From SIG440 sp045591035 (GTDB lineage Bacteria; Bacillota; Clostridia; Monoglobales; Monoglobaceae): a stretch of 64,000 nt of DNA. How positions within the stretch are numbered: the stretch's first letter is position 1; each line of letters begins with the position of its first letter. Below are positions 1 to 8,172 of this stretch, one piece after another. Under the pieces are notes generated by a model. The model searched no databases, was not told the DNA's origin, and was given only the letters and a program-made list of their open reading frames with translations. Made by a program: the position numbers and the translations under genes. The stretch spans positions 3,567-67,566 of the forward strand of contig JAZNSG010000005.1 of assembly GCA_045591035.1 (NCBI GenBank). Reading direction: 5' to 3'.

Positions 1-1010
1 ATACATTTGTCAATATTTGCATTATTAATTGACTCGAATATATGAAAATCATTCCAAGGAGAAAGTCCCAAAATTTCAATTTCACCAGTAATTGATTTCA
101 AATCATCAAAATAATAATCTTCAGAAAATTTTACTTCAGGATGTTCAACCTTTAACTTCACTGCATGTCCCATATTTGACACAAGAATATTCTTATCATT
201 TAGCCAGCTATCTACATCATTTTTTACAGTTTCATTCTCTTTATATGCAATAGCTAATTTTTCTACAGCACTATTCGCCAAGGAACTTTGGTTTATTTGG
301 AGTTCCTTATAAGCTCCGCTATGTGTAGATACCGCATTTGAATACAGATAAAAATAATTCATATCTACATTGATATTTTCTGTAGGTGGATTAGGCAATT
401 TATTTCTCAAAGAATCTTTGTTGTATGTATCCGAAAGTTTATCAAAATGTCCGTGTATATGAAATACTTCTATATCAACTACGGAATCGATGTTTGAATC
501 ATAGTTTGTTGTAAATATTTTGTCAAAGCTTTTTAGGTAATTTATAAATTTATCTGAATATTGCAAATGTAACTTATTTAATTCTCCATCATTATATATA
601 GCAAAATAATATGCACTTTTTAAAGATTCTCTTATATAATACATTTCAGGATTAGCAGTGTTGGTTTTATGACAAACCAAATCATGAATTAAATAATAGT
701 CTTCAAACCCTATATCTGTAATTCTTAGCGTGTTAAGTCTATTAGAATACTGCTCCTTAAAAGAAGCAAGCGATTTGATTTCAGCAGTACAGTTGGCATA
801 TTTATCATATACTCCATTTATTATATTTGGAATTTCCAGGAACAATAACCCTATATAGTTTTTTAATAAATATGACTCGTTGACAATAATATGTAGTGGA
901 AAATCATCACGGTCACAATTTTTCAAAATTCTTAAAACAATTTGTTGTGTAGTATAATTTTTATTATCAAATTGTATATTAATCCCGTTACCAGTCAAAA
1001 GATTTCTCAT
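1..1010 (-). CDS. SIR2-like/AbiH-like protein, 3' end cut by window edge
   Basis: The reverse frame is open from ATG at 1010 to the window edge (336 codons), with GAGGTG a few bases upstream. Near the N-terminus LLTGNGINIQF (residues 4-14) resembles a Rossmann nucleotide loop. FTTNYDSNID (166-175) and FHIHGHFD (183-190) match the TTNYD...HG pattern shared by SIR2-like and AbiH-like proteins, and near the visible C-terminus EILGLSPWNDFHIF is the late SIR2-like motif. Many such proteins act in abortive-infection or NAD-depleting phage defence; that role here is inference. The DNA is very AT-rich compared with the housekeeping genes, and the gene ends next to a tRNA fragment, so it probably lies on an integrated island. 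Family assignment is moderate; SIR2-like fits slightly better than AbiH. Confidence 0.6.
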   Translation of the reverse strand, partial: MRNLLTGNGINIQFDNKNYTTQQIVLRILKNCDRDDFPLHIIVNESYLLKNYIGLLFLEIPNIINGVYDKYANCTAEIKSLASFKEQYSNRLNTLRITDIGFEDYYLIHDLVCHKTNTANPEMYYIRESLKSAYYFAIYNDGELNKLHLQYSDKFINYLKSFDKIFTTNYDSNIDSVVDIEVFHIHGHFDKLSDTYNKDSLRNKLPNPPTENINVDMNYFYLYSNAVSTHSGAYKELQINQSSLANSAVEKLAIAYKENETVKNDVDSWLNDKNILVSNMGHAVKLKVEHPEVKFSEDYYFDDLKSITGEIEILGLSPWNDFHIFESINNANIDKC

Positions 1011-1033
1011 AATTTACACCTCAATTTATATTT

Positions 1034-1062
1034 ATTATAACACAAAAAAGTTTATTTGGCAA
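1034..1062 (-). promoter_or_regulatory. Promoter of the SIR2/AbiH-like gene
   Basis: On the minus strand TTGCCA is followed after exactly 17 bases by TATAAT, about 24 bases upstream of the ATG. This is a good housekeeping-sigma promoter, so the defence-like gene is probably expressed on its own. Confidence 0.6.
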
Positions 1063-1212
1063 TTTATAACAATATTTTTGACCACATGTTATCCCACAGT
1101 TAGCTCTGGACTATATGGAAACAGTGGAGATAAGATGGCTAAAGAGTATGTTGAATGTAGCGGAAAGGGCTAAAAAAGGTAAAAACCGCTATATATCAAG
1201 CTTTAGAGCGCG

Positions 1213-1257
1213 TTCGGGACGAAGGAGCCGCAGGTTCAAATCCTGTCATCCCGACCA
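1213..1257 (+). pseudogene. tRNA-Pro(CGG) 3' fragment, probable attachment-site scar
   Basis: The segment reads as the anticodon loop TTCGGGA (anticodon CGG), the 3' anticodon strand, variable loop, a full T arm (CAGG-TTCAAAT-CCTG), the 3' acceptor strand and an encoded CCA. It matches the 3' half of bacterial tRNA-Pro. The 5' half (acceptor CGGGA strand, D arm, 5' anticodon strand) is missing; only TAGAGCGCG at 1204-1212 loosely recalls a D arm. A terminator follows directly, as for a real tRNA gene. Integrases that enter tRNA 3' ends leave exactly such a displaced 3' fragment, so the island would lie on the left and the repaired tRNA beyond the window. Confidence 0.7.
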
Positions 1258-1259
1258 CA

Positions 1260-1292
1260 TCGAAGCAAAGTTCACTTTGCTTCGACTTTTTT
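1260..1292 (+). terminator. Terminator behind the tRNA-Pro fragment
   Basis: An 11-bp perfect stem (TCGAAGCAAAG / CTTTGCTTCGA) with a 4-base loop is followed by a run of T. It sits three bases after the CCA, the usual position for a tRNA gene terminator. Confidence 0.85.
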
Positions 1293-1295
1293 ATG

Positions 1296-1328
1296 CAAAA
1301 AAGGCAGCAGACTTTGTCTGCTGCCTTT
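1296..1328 (-). terminator. Terminator of the 342-aa zinc-ribbon gene
   Basis: A 13-bp stem (AAAGGCAGCAGAC / GTCTGCTGCCTTT) with a 3-base loop, followed on the minus strand by T residues, lies just after the stop codon of the minus-strand gene. Confidence 0.75.
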
Positions 1329-1338
1329 AATATTTTAA

Positions 1339-2367
1339 TTAAGCGTTAGTGTTTTTTGTTTCAGGTTTTAGTAAAAATCTTTTAACAAGAATCATCGCGA
1401 TACCAACAACTAAAATTACGCCTCCGATTGTCAGAACATCAGGAGCGATGCTCTCTAACAGAATACCAAGGAGTCCCCGTGTACCCTCGCCGAGAAGCTC
1501 GGTCCATGTTATCACAAAACCTATGACGAACAAAAGCAGATAAATCACACCGGTCACAGTGCAGGTGAATCCTGCCCACGAAAGTGCGGATGCCTTCTTT
1601 TCTCTTGTTTTGAAAAGAATGAAAGCAAAAGCAAGAGTCATAATCGCCAATATAATAAATGACCAAATTGAGAAAAAGATTCTGGACATACTGATAATTT
1701 TATCGACAGTGCTGTTGGAATAAAAATCATCAAGCACAGGTTCAACAGAATAATCATAAAAATTCTCATATCTTTCTGTTTCCCTGTCGTATCGTGACAA
1801 ATCAAACATAAGTTCAGAAACATTTCTGTTTTTATTAAGCAATTTGACAACTTCGTTCTTTTTGATTTCATCGGGCTTTTCTCCGCCTTTTATGTAATCA
1901 CCGTATTCGCCAATTTTTTCGGCAATGAATTTCGGGATTGTGCTGTCGGAAGTAACTTCTTTGATTAGCGCCTTATTTCTTTTGGATTCGCAGTCATTTT
2001 CAGGAGCATATTCGTTCACCAGCTGTTTTAATAACGAGGAGTCAATTTCATTAACAACGCTTTTAATATTTTCAGTGCCGATTGTTGACCGCACGGTTAA
2101 AACAAACATTCCCAAGAGCATAGCTATAAAAATAGCAACACTGCAAAAAGTTGCAAGAATTGTCTGACCGATATTGTCCTTTTTCACTTCACTCTGAACT
2201 TCTTCGGTTGGAACTTTCTTGCAGATTACCGCAGTTGCATCGTTGGGAGACTTTGTTTCGCTTAAAAGCTGGGTTTCTTCATTTTGCGCTGCGATTGTTG
2301 GAGTGCCACAGACACCGCAGTATGTTGAGTCTTTATTAATTTCTTTACCACAATTGCTGCAATTCAT
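1339..2367 (-). CDS. Zinc-ribbon membrane protein, function unknown
   Basis: This 342-residue protein opens with a zinc ribbon (CSNCGK at 3-8 and CGVCG at 17-21), then a hydrophilic linker and a membrane segment near 68-92. A charged extracytoplasmic region of about 130 residues follows, and three C-terminal hydrophobic segments (about 225-250, 262-290, 305-330). Such N-terminal zinc ribbons on membrane proteins are common in Clostridia and have no settled function. It has a GGAGG ribosome site, a consensus promoter and its own terminator, so it is a single-gene unit. It is divergent from another zinc-ribbon membrane gene at 2584, and both lie between two tRNA 3' remnants. Confidence 0.75.
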   Translation of the reverse strand: MNCSNCGKEINKDSTYCGVCGTPTIAAQNEETQLLSETKSPNDATAVICKKVPTEEVQSEVKKDNIGQTILATFCSVAIFIAMLLGMFVLTVRSTIGTENIKSVVNEIDSSLLKQLVNEYAPENDCESKRNKALIKEVTSDSTIPKFIAEKIGEYGDYIKGGEKPDEIKKNEVVKLLNKNRNVSELMFDLSRYDRETERYENFYDYSVEPVLDDFYSNSTVDKIISMSRIFFSIWSFIILAIMTLAFAFILFKTREKKASALSWAGFTCTVTGVIYLLLFVIGFVITWTELLGEGTRGLLGILLESIAPDVLTIGGVILVVGIAMILVKRFLLKPETKNTNA

Positions 2368-2397
2368 AATTTGTTACCTCCGTGTGATTTTTATTTA

Positions 2398-2426
2398 ATT
2401 ATAGCACCTTATGCGTTTTTTGTCAA
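2398..2426 (-). promoter_or_regulatory. Consensus promoter of the 342-aa zinc-ribbon gene
   Basis: TTGACA, 17 bases, TATAAT on the minus strand: a perfect sigma-A match about 30 bases upstream of the ATG. Confidence 0.8.
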
Positions 2427-2488
2427 ATAAACACAGTTTTGCTGTGATATGCAGCTTTGTTCCTTTGGAATAAATTTTGTTAAAAGTC

Positions 2489-2517
2489 TTGCAATTTGTC
2501 AAAGCTTGTTGTATACT
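2489..2517 (+). promoter_or_regulatory. Promoter of the 246-aa zinc-ribbon gene
   Basis: TTGCAA, 17 bases, TATACT, about 65 bases upstream of the ATG at 2584. It is divergent from the promoter at 2398-2426. Confidence 0.6.
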
Positions 2518-2583
2518 GAAATCAATAAACCTTGCAAAACTTTTTTAAGCTTATGCAGCAAAAAATATTTTAGGAGGTAAATT

Positions 2584-3324
2584 ATGTTTTGCGAAAAATG
2601 TGGTGCAGCCAATGAAGGGTCTTCAAAGTTCTGTGCGGACTGCGGAGCTGAACTTGTAGAGGCTCAGATTGTTGAAGAAGAAGGTGCAGAGGCTACCGAG
2701 TCGATATCTGTTGCTCCGGCAGAAAACAGCAGCATGCTTGGAAACATTTTGAAGATAGCAATTCCTGTTGGTGCTGTTGCTTTAATTCTTATAATTCTTG
2801 CATGTGCTGGAGTATTTAAGTCAGGTGCAGAAAAAGCTGTTGAGCGCTACTTTAAGGCAATGGTTAAAGGAGACGGAAAAGCAGTATACAGCCTTACTGT
2901 AGATCCATATAAACTTGCTGATATGTTAGACGCAGATTATTATGATTATGACGATGAAAAAGACGTAATCGAATTCTATGAAGAAAATGCAGAGGAAACA
3001 GTCGACGATCTTGAAGACGAATTCGGAGACAACCTTAAGGTGAAGGTTGAAATAAAGGATGTCAAGAAATATTCAAAAGACGAGATAAAATCCCTCAACG
3101 AGTACATAGAGGATAACTATGACGAAACCTATGATGGCAAAAATGTTCTTCAGGACATCCGCGTTATTAAGGTTAAAGCAACAATCTCAGGAAGCGACGA
3201 TGACGATAAAAACACAGACGAAATGGTTGCTTATAAAATAAAGGGCAAATGGTATGCCGGTGGCATTGCCGGTCTTTATGACAAAGACAGCATTAAGAGC
3301 GCTATAAAATCTGTTGAAGACTAA
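2584..3324 (+). CDS. Zinc-ribbon, single-pass membrane protein
   Basis: This 246-residue protein has an N-terminal zinc ribbon (CEKCG at 3-7, CADCG at 18-22), an acidic linker, one membrane segment (about 52-77) and an extracytoplasmic domain of about 165 residues. That domain starts SGAEKAVERYFKAMVKGDGK, which resembles the NTF2-like or DUF4878-type folds often found outside the membrane. The middle is very rich in Asp, Glu and Tyr. A strong site (AGGAGG) precedes the ATG. It resembles its divergent neighbour in plan (ribbon inside, sensor-like domain outside) but not in sequence. Function unknown. Confidence 0.8.
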   Translation: MFCEKCGAANEGSSKFCADCGAELVEAQIVEEEGAEATESISVAPAENSSMLGNILKIAIPVGAVALILIILACAGVFKSGAEKAVERYFKAMVKGDGKAVYSLTVDPYKLADMLDADYYDYDDEKDVIEFYEENAEETVDDLEDEFGDNLKVKVEIKDVKKYSKDEIKSLNEYIEDNYDETYDGKNVLQDIRVIKVKATISGSDDDDKNTDEMVAYKIKGKWYAGGIAGLYDKDSIKSAIKSVED

Positions 3325-3343
3325 TAAACAAAAAACTGTGCCG

Positions 3344-3377
3344 CCCACAGGCGGGCAATATCCTGTCATTTCGACCA
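3344..3377 (+). pseudogene. Decayed tRNA-like 3' end
   Basis: The T-arm-like stem ACAGG / CCTGT is preserved, followed by CATTTCGACCA, close to the CCTGTCATCCCGACCA end of the tRNA-Pro fragment 2.1 kb to the left. The T loop is enlarged and the acceptor strand is changed. A terminator hairpin follows a few bases after CCA, as for tRNA genes. I read it as an old tRNA 3' remnant; a chance match is possible. Confidence 0.35.
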
Positions 3378-3380
3378 AAA

Positions 3381-3414
3381 AAACCTCAGAAACTGCATGG
3401 TTTCTGAGGTTTTT
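3381..3414 (+). terminator. Rho-independent terminator
   Basis: A 12-bp stem (AAACCTCAGAAA / TTTCTGAGGTTT) is followed by a T run. It ends the zinc-ribbon gene transcript, or originally a tRNA gene at the decayed 3' end just upstream. Confidence 0.8.
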
Positions 3415-3436
3415 GCTTTGTTGACAATTAGGAATC

Positions 3437-3604
3437 TTATATCTTATATGCCTTTTCTGTGGGAATAGCAGTTATTATTTTGTTTACTTTGGCGTTAATT
3501 CCAAATTCACGGTTTACATTTTCCATAACAGCTAAACAACTTTCTAATATACCACAATATAAGCACATATAAAATGTTCCTGCTATTTTGGGAAATTCTA
3601 TCAT
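3437..3604 (-). CDS. Possible 55-aa small protein
   Basis: An open frame from ATG 3604 to TAA 3437 gives a 55-residue product starting MIEFPKIAGTFYMCLYCGIL and ending in a basic stretch (NAKVNKIITAIPTEKAYKI). The composition looks like a real protein, with two Cys close together (residues 14 and 17). There is no clear promoter or ribosome site. It may be a small gene or the worn remains of a longer one. I do not recognise the family. Confidence 0.25.
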   Translation of the reverse strand: MIEFPKIAGTFYMCLYCGILESCLAVMENVNREFGINAKVNKIITAIPTEKAYKI

Positions 3605-3876
3605 AATTTTTATTTCTTGTAAAGATGAGAGTAAATGCTGTTGCTAGAAAGTCATAAGGAAAAATCCTGAATATGTAGGCAATTGTACTTATATATTCAG
3701 GCTACTTTATATTTAGTTACTCAAAATACTTCTGCCCTTTTATATAATAAGCGCCTGTTCTCTGGTTGCGTCCCTATAACTTGGTGTTTCCTGCTCACTT
3801 ATTACATTTTCGGTGCAGACTTATTATCACCAACACCGGCTATATTTTGCAATATCCTAAAATCTTTCTAAAGCCC
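3605..3876. other. Non-coding stretch with one hairpin
   Basis: No gene is supported here. One feature stands out: an interrupted inverted repeat CCTGAATAT...ATATTCAGG at 3666-3701 (9-bp stem, 18-base loop). A 62-codon open frame at 3683 has no ribosome site and an unlikely composition. Confidence 0.5.
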
Positions 3877-3905
3877 TTGCAAATTGGTAATTTTTATAGT
3901 ATAAT
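3877..3905 (+). promoter_or_regulatory. Promoter of the RNase J gene
   Basis: TTGCAA, 17 bases, TATAAT. It would give a leader of roughly 230 bases before the GTG start at 4144. The leader (3906-4143) holds no complete gene; it contains a short stop-bounded frame without a usual start codon. Confidence 0.6.
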
Positions 3906-4143
3906 GTTTAAAATAGTGTTTCTTATCTATACGAACAAATGATAATAAACTGGAGCAACACATAAAGCTTCTTGCACATGAGGTTTTTAATTATCTGCAA
4001 AATTTGAAAAAATTGGCTTAAATTTCGGCAAAACGGAAATACTGCATAAAAAGCAGCATATGCCGGGAGCCATATTTTCATTTGATGTAGGCTTAGCTCT
4101 GTTATGCGGAACGGTAAAATATTCAGAAAATGGAGGATATTTT

Positions 4144-5808
4144 GTGCAAAAAAGTCAAAAAATTAAAATTACACCCCTCGGAGGACTGCATGAGGTCGGC
4201 AAAAATATGACAGTCTTTGAATATGGGAGTGACATGCTGATTCTGGACTGCGGTCTGGCATTTCCGGATGACGACATGCTTGGGGTTGATATGGTTATAC
4301 CGGACATAACCTATCTTCAAAAGCATAAGAACCGTATCAGAGGCATCGTCCTTACCCATGGCCATGAGGACCACATAGGGGCTCTTCCTTATGTTCTTAA
4401 AGAATTTAATGTTCCTGTTTTCGGAACAAAACTAACCTTAGGTATTCTTAAAAACAAGCTTTCGGAGCATGGCATCTTAAACTCCACAAAGCTTAATGTT
4501 GTTAATCCCGGAGAAACATTTTCTCTTGGTGATTTTAAAGTTGAATTTATTCGTTCAAATCACAGTATTGCCGATGCTGTGGCCGTGGCACTTCACACGC
4601 CTGCCGGAGTTATACTCCATACAGGAGATTTCAAAATTGACCCTACGCCCATAGATGGCGAAATCATCGACCTTGGCAGGATAAGTGAGCTCGGGAAGCA
4701 AGGGCTTCTTCTTCTTATGTCGGACAGCACAAACGCCGAACGCAAAGGCTATACCATGAGTGAGCGTACAGTGGGCGCTACCTTTGATAATGTATTTGAA
4801 AACTGTACAAAGCGTATATTTGTTGCTACCTTTGCATCAAATATACACCGTGTTCAGCAAATCATTAATGCTGCAGTTAAATATGGTAGGAAGGTTGCTG
4901 TATCCGGGCGAAGCATGGAAAATGTTCTTGCAGCTGCGATTGAGCTTGGATATATGAAGATCCCGAAAAACACACTTATTACCCTTGATGAAATAGGGCG
5001 ATATCCAAAGGATAAGCTTGTTATAGTTACCACCGGAAGCCAGGGCGAAACCATGTCCGCGCTTTCAAGAATGGCATTCTCTGGACATAAAAAGGTTAAC
5101 ATCGAAGCAGATGACCTTGTTATAATTTCTGCAAGTCCCATACCCGGAAATGAAAAGGCAATTTCCAATGTTATCAACGAATTACTTAAACATGGGGCAG
5201 AGGTTATTTATGAAGCCTTGGCAGATGTCCATGTATCAGGTCATGCTTGTCAAGAGGAATTAAAAACCATTCTCGCTTTGGCAAAACCCAAGTATTTCAT
5301 GCCCGTTCATGGTGAATACAGACATCTGAGTCATCACAGAGACTTAGCACTTCAGGTGGGAATCCCCTCAAAAAACATCTTTATGATGGAGAACGGCAAA
5401 ATGCTTGAGGTCTCAAGTGCTGCCGGAAAAATAATTGGAACCGTTCCGTCAGGCAGAGTCCTTGTTGATGGACTTGGGGTAGGAGACGTAGGGAACATTG
5501 TTCTTCGGGACAGAAAACACCTCTCAGAAGATGGAATTATTATTGTTGTTTGCACTATTGACCCCGAAATGAAGATGGTTGTCTCGGGTCCGGATATTAT
5601 ATCCCGCGGATTTGTCTATGTCCGTGAAGCCGAGGACCTTATGGAAAGTATGAGGCTCAAAGCAAGTGAAGTCCTTGAAGATTGTCTTGAAAAGAACACT
5701 CTAGACTGGTCAAGTCTCAAGTCTCATCTCAAAAACGAGCTTGGTAGCTTTATTTTCTCAAAAACGAAAAGAAAACCAATGATGCTTCCCGTTATTATGG
5801 ATGTGTAA
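4144..5808 (+). CDS. rnjA: Ribonuclease J
   Basis: RNase J is a metallo-beta-lactamase-fold ribonuclease (5' exonuclease and endonuclease) central to mRNA decay and rRNA maturation in Firmicutes. The protein shows KITPLGGLHEVGKNMTVFEY at the start, the zinc motif LTHGHEDHIGAL, the beta-CASP part with VSGRSM and TGSQGE, and the late MPVHGEYRHL motif. I chose GTG 4144 because GGAGG lies 7 bases upstream and the protein then begins right at the conserved N-terminus (554 aa). The upstream in-frame ATG at 4060 has no ribosome site and would add 28 unusual residues. The gene is a single unit with its own promoter and terminator. Confidence 0.95.
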   Translation: MQKSQKIKITPLGGLHEVGKNMTVFEYGSDMLILDCGLAFPDDDMLGVDMVIPDITYLQKHKNRIRGIVLTHGHEDHIGALPYVLKEFNVPVFGTKLTLGILKNKLSEHGILNSTKLNVVNPGETFSLGDFKVEFIRSNHSIADAVAVALHTPAGVILHTGDFKIDPTPIDGEIIDLGRISELGKQGLLLLMSDSTNAERKGYTMSERTVGATFDNVFENCTKRIFVATFASNIHRVQQIINAAVKYGRKVAVSGRSMENVLAAAIELGYMKIPKNTLITLDEIGRYPKDKLVIVTTGSQGETMSALSRMAFSGHKKVNIEADDLVIISASPIPGNEKAISNVINELLKHGAEVIYEALADVHVSGHACQEELKTILALAKPKYFMPVHGEYRHLSHHRDLALQVGIPSKNIFMMENGKMLEVSSAAGKIIGTVPSGRVLVDGLGVGDVGNIVLRDRKHLSEDGIIIVVCTIDPEMKMVVSGPDIISRGFVYVREAEDLMESMRLKASEVLEDCLEKNTLDWSSLKSHLKNELGSFIFSKTKRKPMMLPVIMDV

Positions 5809-5812
5809 AACA

Positions 5813-5842
5813 AAAACCCGCTAATATAATTTAGCGGGTTTT
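5813..5842 (+). terminator. Terminator of rnjA
   Basis: A 12-bp stem (AAAACCCGCTAA / TTAGCGGGTTTT) with a 6-base loop, just after the stop codon. Confidence 0.85.
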
Positions 5843-5882
5843 ACTATTTCTATTCATTGTATTTCATAAAATAGTATTTTTA

Positions 5883-5911
5883 TTGCATATTAGTTGCAAT
5901 TATGCTATAAT
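5883..5911 (+). promoter_or_regulatory. Promoter of the first amidohydrolase gene
   Basis: TTGCAT, 17 bases, TATAAT, about 75 bases upstream of the ATG at 5987. Confidence 0.6.
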
Positions 5912-5986
5912 AAGTTAATCTTAATTATGCTGAGCGATATATTACTTTGTTATGAGGATAAAACTATTCATTAAGGGGAAAGAACT

Positions 5987-6979
5987 ATGGAATTTAATGT
6001 TGCACCAAACAAAGATTTTGACTTGGAAGCAATAAAAATATTAGAAGATTTTTTGCCCGACAGAATTTTTGATACTCATGTTCACTTTTTTGATAAGGAA
6101 TTTACTCCAGGAGTATCAAAAAGGTATGAAGCAGAAAAAGCAGATTCTGAGGACTATGAAATCTTCTTTTCTTCTATGTTTAAACATAGGGAAAAATTCA
6201 GGCTTAACCTTTTTGCATATCCCGATAAAGCCCTGAGCGATTTAAATGGAGAACCGTTGAAAAAGAGCGATGATTTTCTTGTAGAGGAACTTAACAAAAA
6301 CAGCTCAAACGTAGGTGAAATTATAGTTCTTCCGGGTGAAAGTGCAGAACATATCGAAAAGCGCCTGGTTCATCCCAATATAAAAGGCTTTAAATGCTAT
6401 CATATATTTTCAGACAAAGAAAGCACTTGGGACTGCACGATAGACGAGTATTTACCGGAAAGTGCCTGGGAGATTGCAGATAAAAAGAAACTGAGCATAA
6501 CTCTTCACATGGTAAAAAATGAGGCTCTTGCAGACGAAGATAACCTTAAATACATATGCACTATGGCAAAAAAATATAAGGATGCGACCTTAATTTTGGC
6601 ACATGCGGCACGAAGCTTTGCATCATGGACAGCAATAGAAAGTGTTGAAAAGGTCAAGCATCTTGAAAATGTTTGGTTTGACTTTTCGGCAGTGTGCGAG
6701 TCCCCTGCTATGTTTCAGATAATGAGAAAAGCAGGTGTCAGCCGTTGTATGTGGGGAAGCGATTTTCCGGCGTGTGTACCGCGCGGAAAGGCAATCTCAT
6801 TGGCAAATACATTCTATTGGATGTTTCAGGATAGTTTTGAATACAAAACAAATATCAAGAATTGGCTTGTCGCGACAGAAAATCTTATGGCAACAAGGCA
6901 GGCTTGTATCCTTGCTGAACTTTCGAAAAAAGAAACCGAGGATTTGTTCTATAACAATGCAGCAAGGCTTTTTGGTTAG
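5987..6979 (+). CDS. Amidohydrolase-2 family metal-dependent hydrolase
   Basis: This 330-residue protein belongs to the TIM-barrel amidohydrolase-2 (ACMSD-like) family. It has the metal motif DTHVHFF near residue 34, a His in LAHAARSFASW on the later strand, and the closing WGSDFPACVPRG aspartate motif. The ribosome site is AAGGGGAAAG before the ATG. Family members include decarboxylases and hydrolases of ring or amide substrates; the substrate cannot be told. A second, shorter member lies at 8212-9009, and an acyltransferase-3 gene lies between them on this strand. Confidence 0.8.
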   Translation: MEFNVAPNKDFDLEAIKILEDFLPDRIFDTHVHFFDKEFTPGVSKRYEAEKADSEDYEIFFSSMFKHREKFRLNLFAYPDKALSDLNGEPLKKSDDFLVEELNKNSSNVGEIIVLPGESAEHIEKRLVHPNIKGFKCYHIFSDKESTWDCTIDEYLPESAWEIADKKKLSITLHMVKNEALADEDNLKYICTMAKKYKDATLILAHAARSFASWTAIESVEKVKHLENVWFDFSAVCESPAMFQIMRKAGVSRCMWGSDFPACVPRGKAISLANTFYWMFQDSFEYKTNIKNWLVATENLMATRQACILAELSKKETEDLFYNNAARLFG

Positions 6980-7047
6980 AAATTTTCAAAAATAATTTTT
7001 ATTCTGTAAAAAACTAAACATACCAAACTCACAGAGGTGAGAAACTC

Positions 7048-8169
7048 ATGAATAATCAATTTATTTTCTCAAAAAAACAAACCGAATACATAAAAGGAAT
7101 CGCAATTCTACTTATGCTGGTCCATCACTTTTTCGGGTTCCCCGAGTGGTATGTGGAGGGTATATCCTACATAGGTATTCCTTTGCGAGTAAATACCCTG
7201 GAATATGCACTTGGTCAATTCTCTCAGATATGTGTATCCATCTTTGCTTTTGTCACAGGCTTTGGTATGTTTTTTTCATACAAATCAGGGAATATCGTTA
7301 AAAAATCCCTTAAAAAACTTATCTCATTCATGATAGGCTATTGGCTTGTGCTTTTCGGCATCGCCTTGCCGATTAACATGTTGATTGGGAAGACCGATTT
7401 AACCCTTTCATTTATACTCAAAAATGCATTTTCCATCAAGCCGGAGCTGGTGTCCTTTGCCTGGTATGTGAGATTTTATATTTTGCTCATTTTTTCCCTT
7501 CCCATTTTTTATAAGCTAATGAGCAAATATGCAGCAATAACACTTCCGCTGTTTTTTATCTCCCCTGCCATCTGCAATATATTTATAAGCAAAATTGCAT
7601 CAACAAACCCTTTGATTATTACAGGCACCTACCTCATCTCTGAATATTTTTTCTGGATAACTTGTGCCCTGTCAGGGCTTTGTTTTGCGAAATATGGTTT
7701 GTTTAACAAAATCAACAATCTATTCACAAAACTCAAACAATACAAAATCCCATTATGCATTGTTCTTTTGGCTGTACTTACCTACTCCCGTACATACTTT
7801 GCGCATAGAATTGGAGCAATATTCACCTTTGATTGTCTTTATGCTCCTTTTATTATATATCTTCTTTGCTCCATCATCGATGGACTACCTGATATTTTAG
7901 GTAAAGTGCTAACATTACTGGGAAAGCATAGTGTGAATTTGTGGTTTCTTCATTCCTTTTTCTTTTTCAGAACAGCAAGTCTCATGAAATATGCCTTTTG
8001 GCCAAAGGTCTCCATTTTAATTATTGTTTGGGTAATACTCTTATTGATGCCCATATCCGTTCTTTTAAACAAACTTCAAAAGTTGATTATCAACTCTATA
8101 TGGAGGACCCCTAAATCCAAACCTGAGAGCACAGATAATTCTAAGGAAAAAGTTTTTCAAAATGTATAA
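7048..8169 (+). CDS. Acyltransferase-3 family membrane protein
   Basis: This 373-residue protein has about ten hydrophobic segments and begins with the family's hallmark YIKGIAILLMLVHHFF (His pair near residues 26-27). Acyltransferase-3 proteins move acetyl or other acyl groups to surface sugars or peptidoglycan at the membrane. GAGGTGAG precedes the ATG. It follows the amidohydrolase gene by 68 bases on the same strand and ends at a hairpin shared with the convergent gene. The C-terminus is polar and Ser/Lys-rich. The acceptor is unknown. Confidence 0.8.
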   Translation: MNNQFIFSKKQTEYIKGIAILLMLVHHFFGFPEWYVEGISYIGIPLRVNTLEYALGQFSQICVSIFAFVTGFGMFFSYKSGNIVKKSLKKLISFMIGYWLVLFGIALPINMLIGKTDLTLSFILKNAFSIKPELVSFAWYVRFYILLIFSLPIFYKLMSKYAAITLPLFFISPAICNIFISKIASTNPLIITGTYLISEYFFWITCALSGLCFAKYGLFNKINNLFTKLKQYKIPLCIVLLAVLTYSRTYFAHRIGAIFTFDCLYAPFIIYLLCSIIDGLPDILGKVLTLLGKHSVNLWFLHSFFFFRTASLMKYAFWPKVSILIIVWVILLLMPISVLLNKLQKLIINSIWRTPKSKPESTDNSKEKVFQNV

Positions 8170-8172
8170 AAT

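Noticed and set aside
1115..1330. 71-codon open frame across the tRNA-Pro fragment
   Set aside because: It runs through the tRNA arm and terminator hairpin, so it is an accident of those sequences.
3683..3871. 62-codon open frame in the gap before rnjA
   Set aside because: No ribosome site, odd composition and it overlaps the rnjA promoter region.
4060..4143. Longer RNase J start at ATG 4060
   Set aside because: No ribosome site there, and the added 28 residues are unlike any RNase J N-terminus; GTG 4144 has GGAGG at good spacing.
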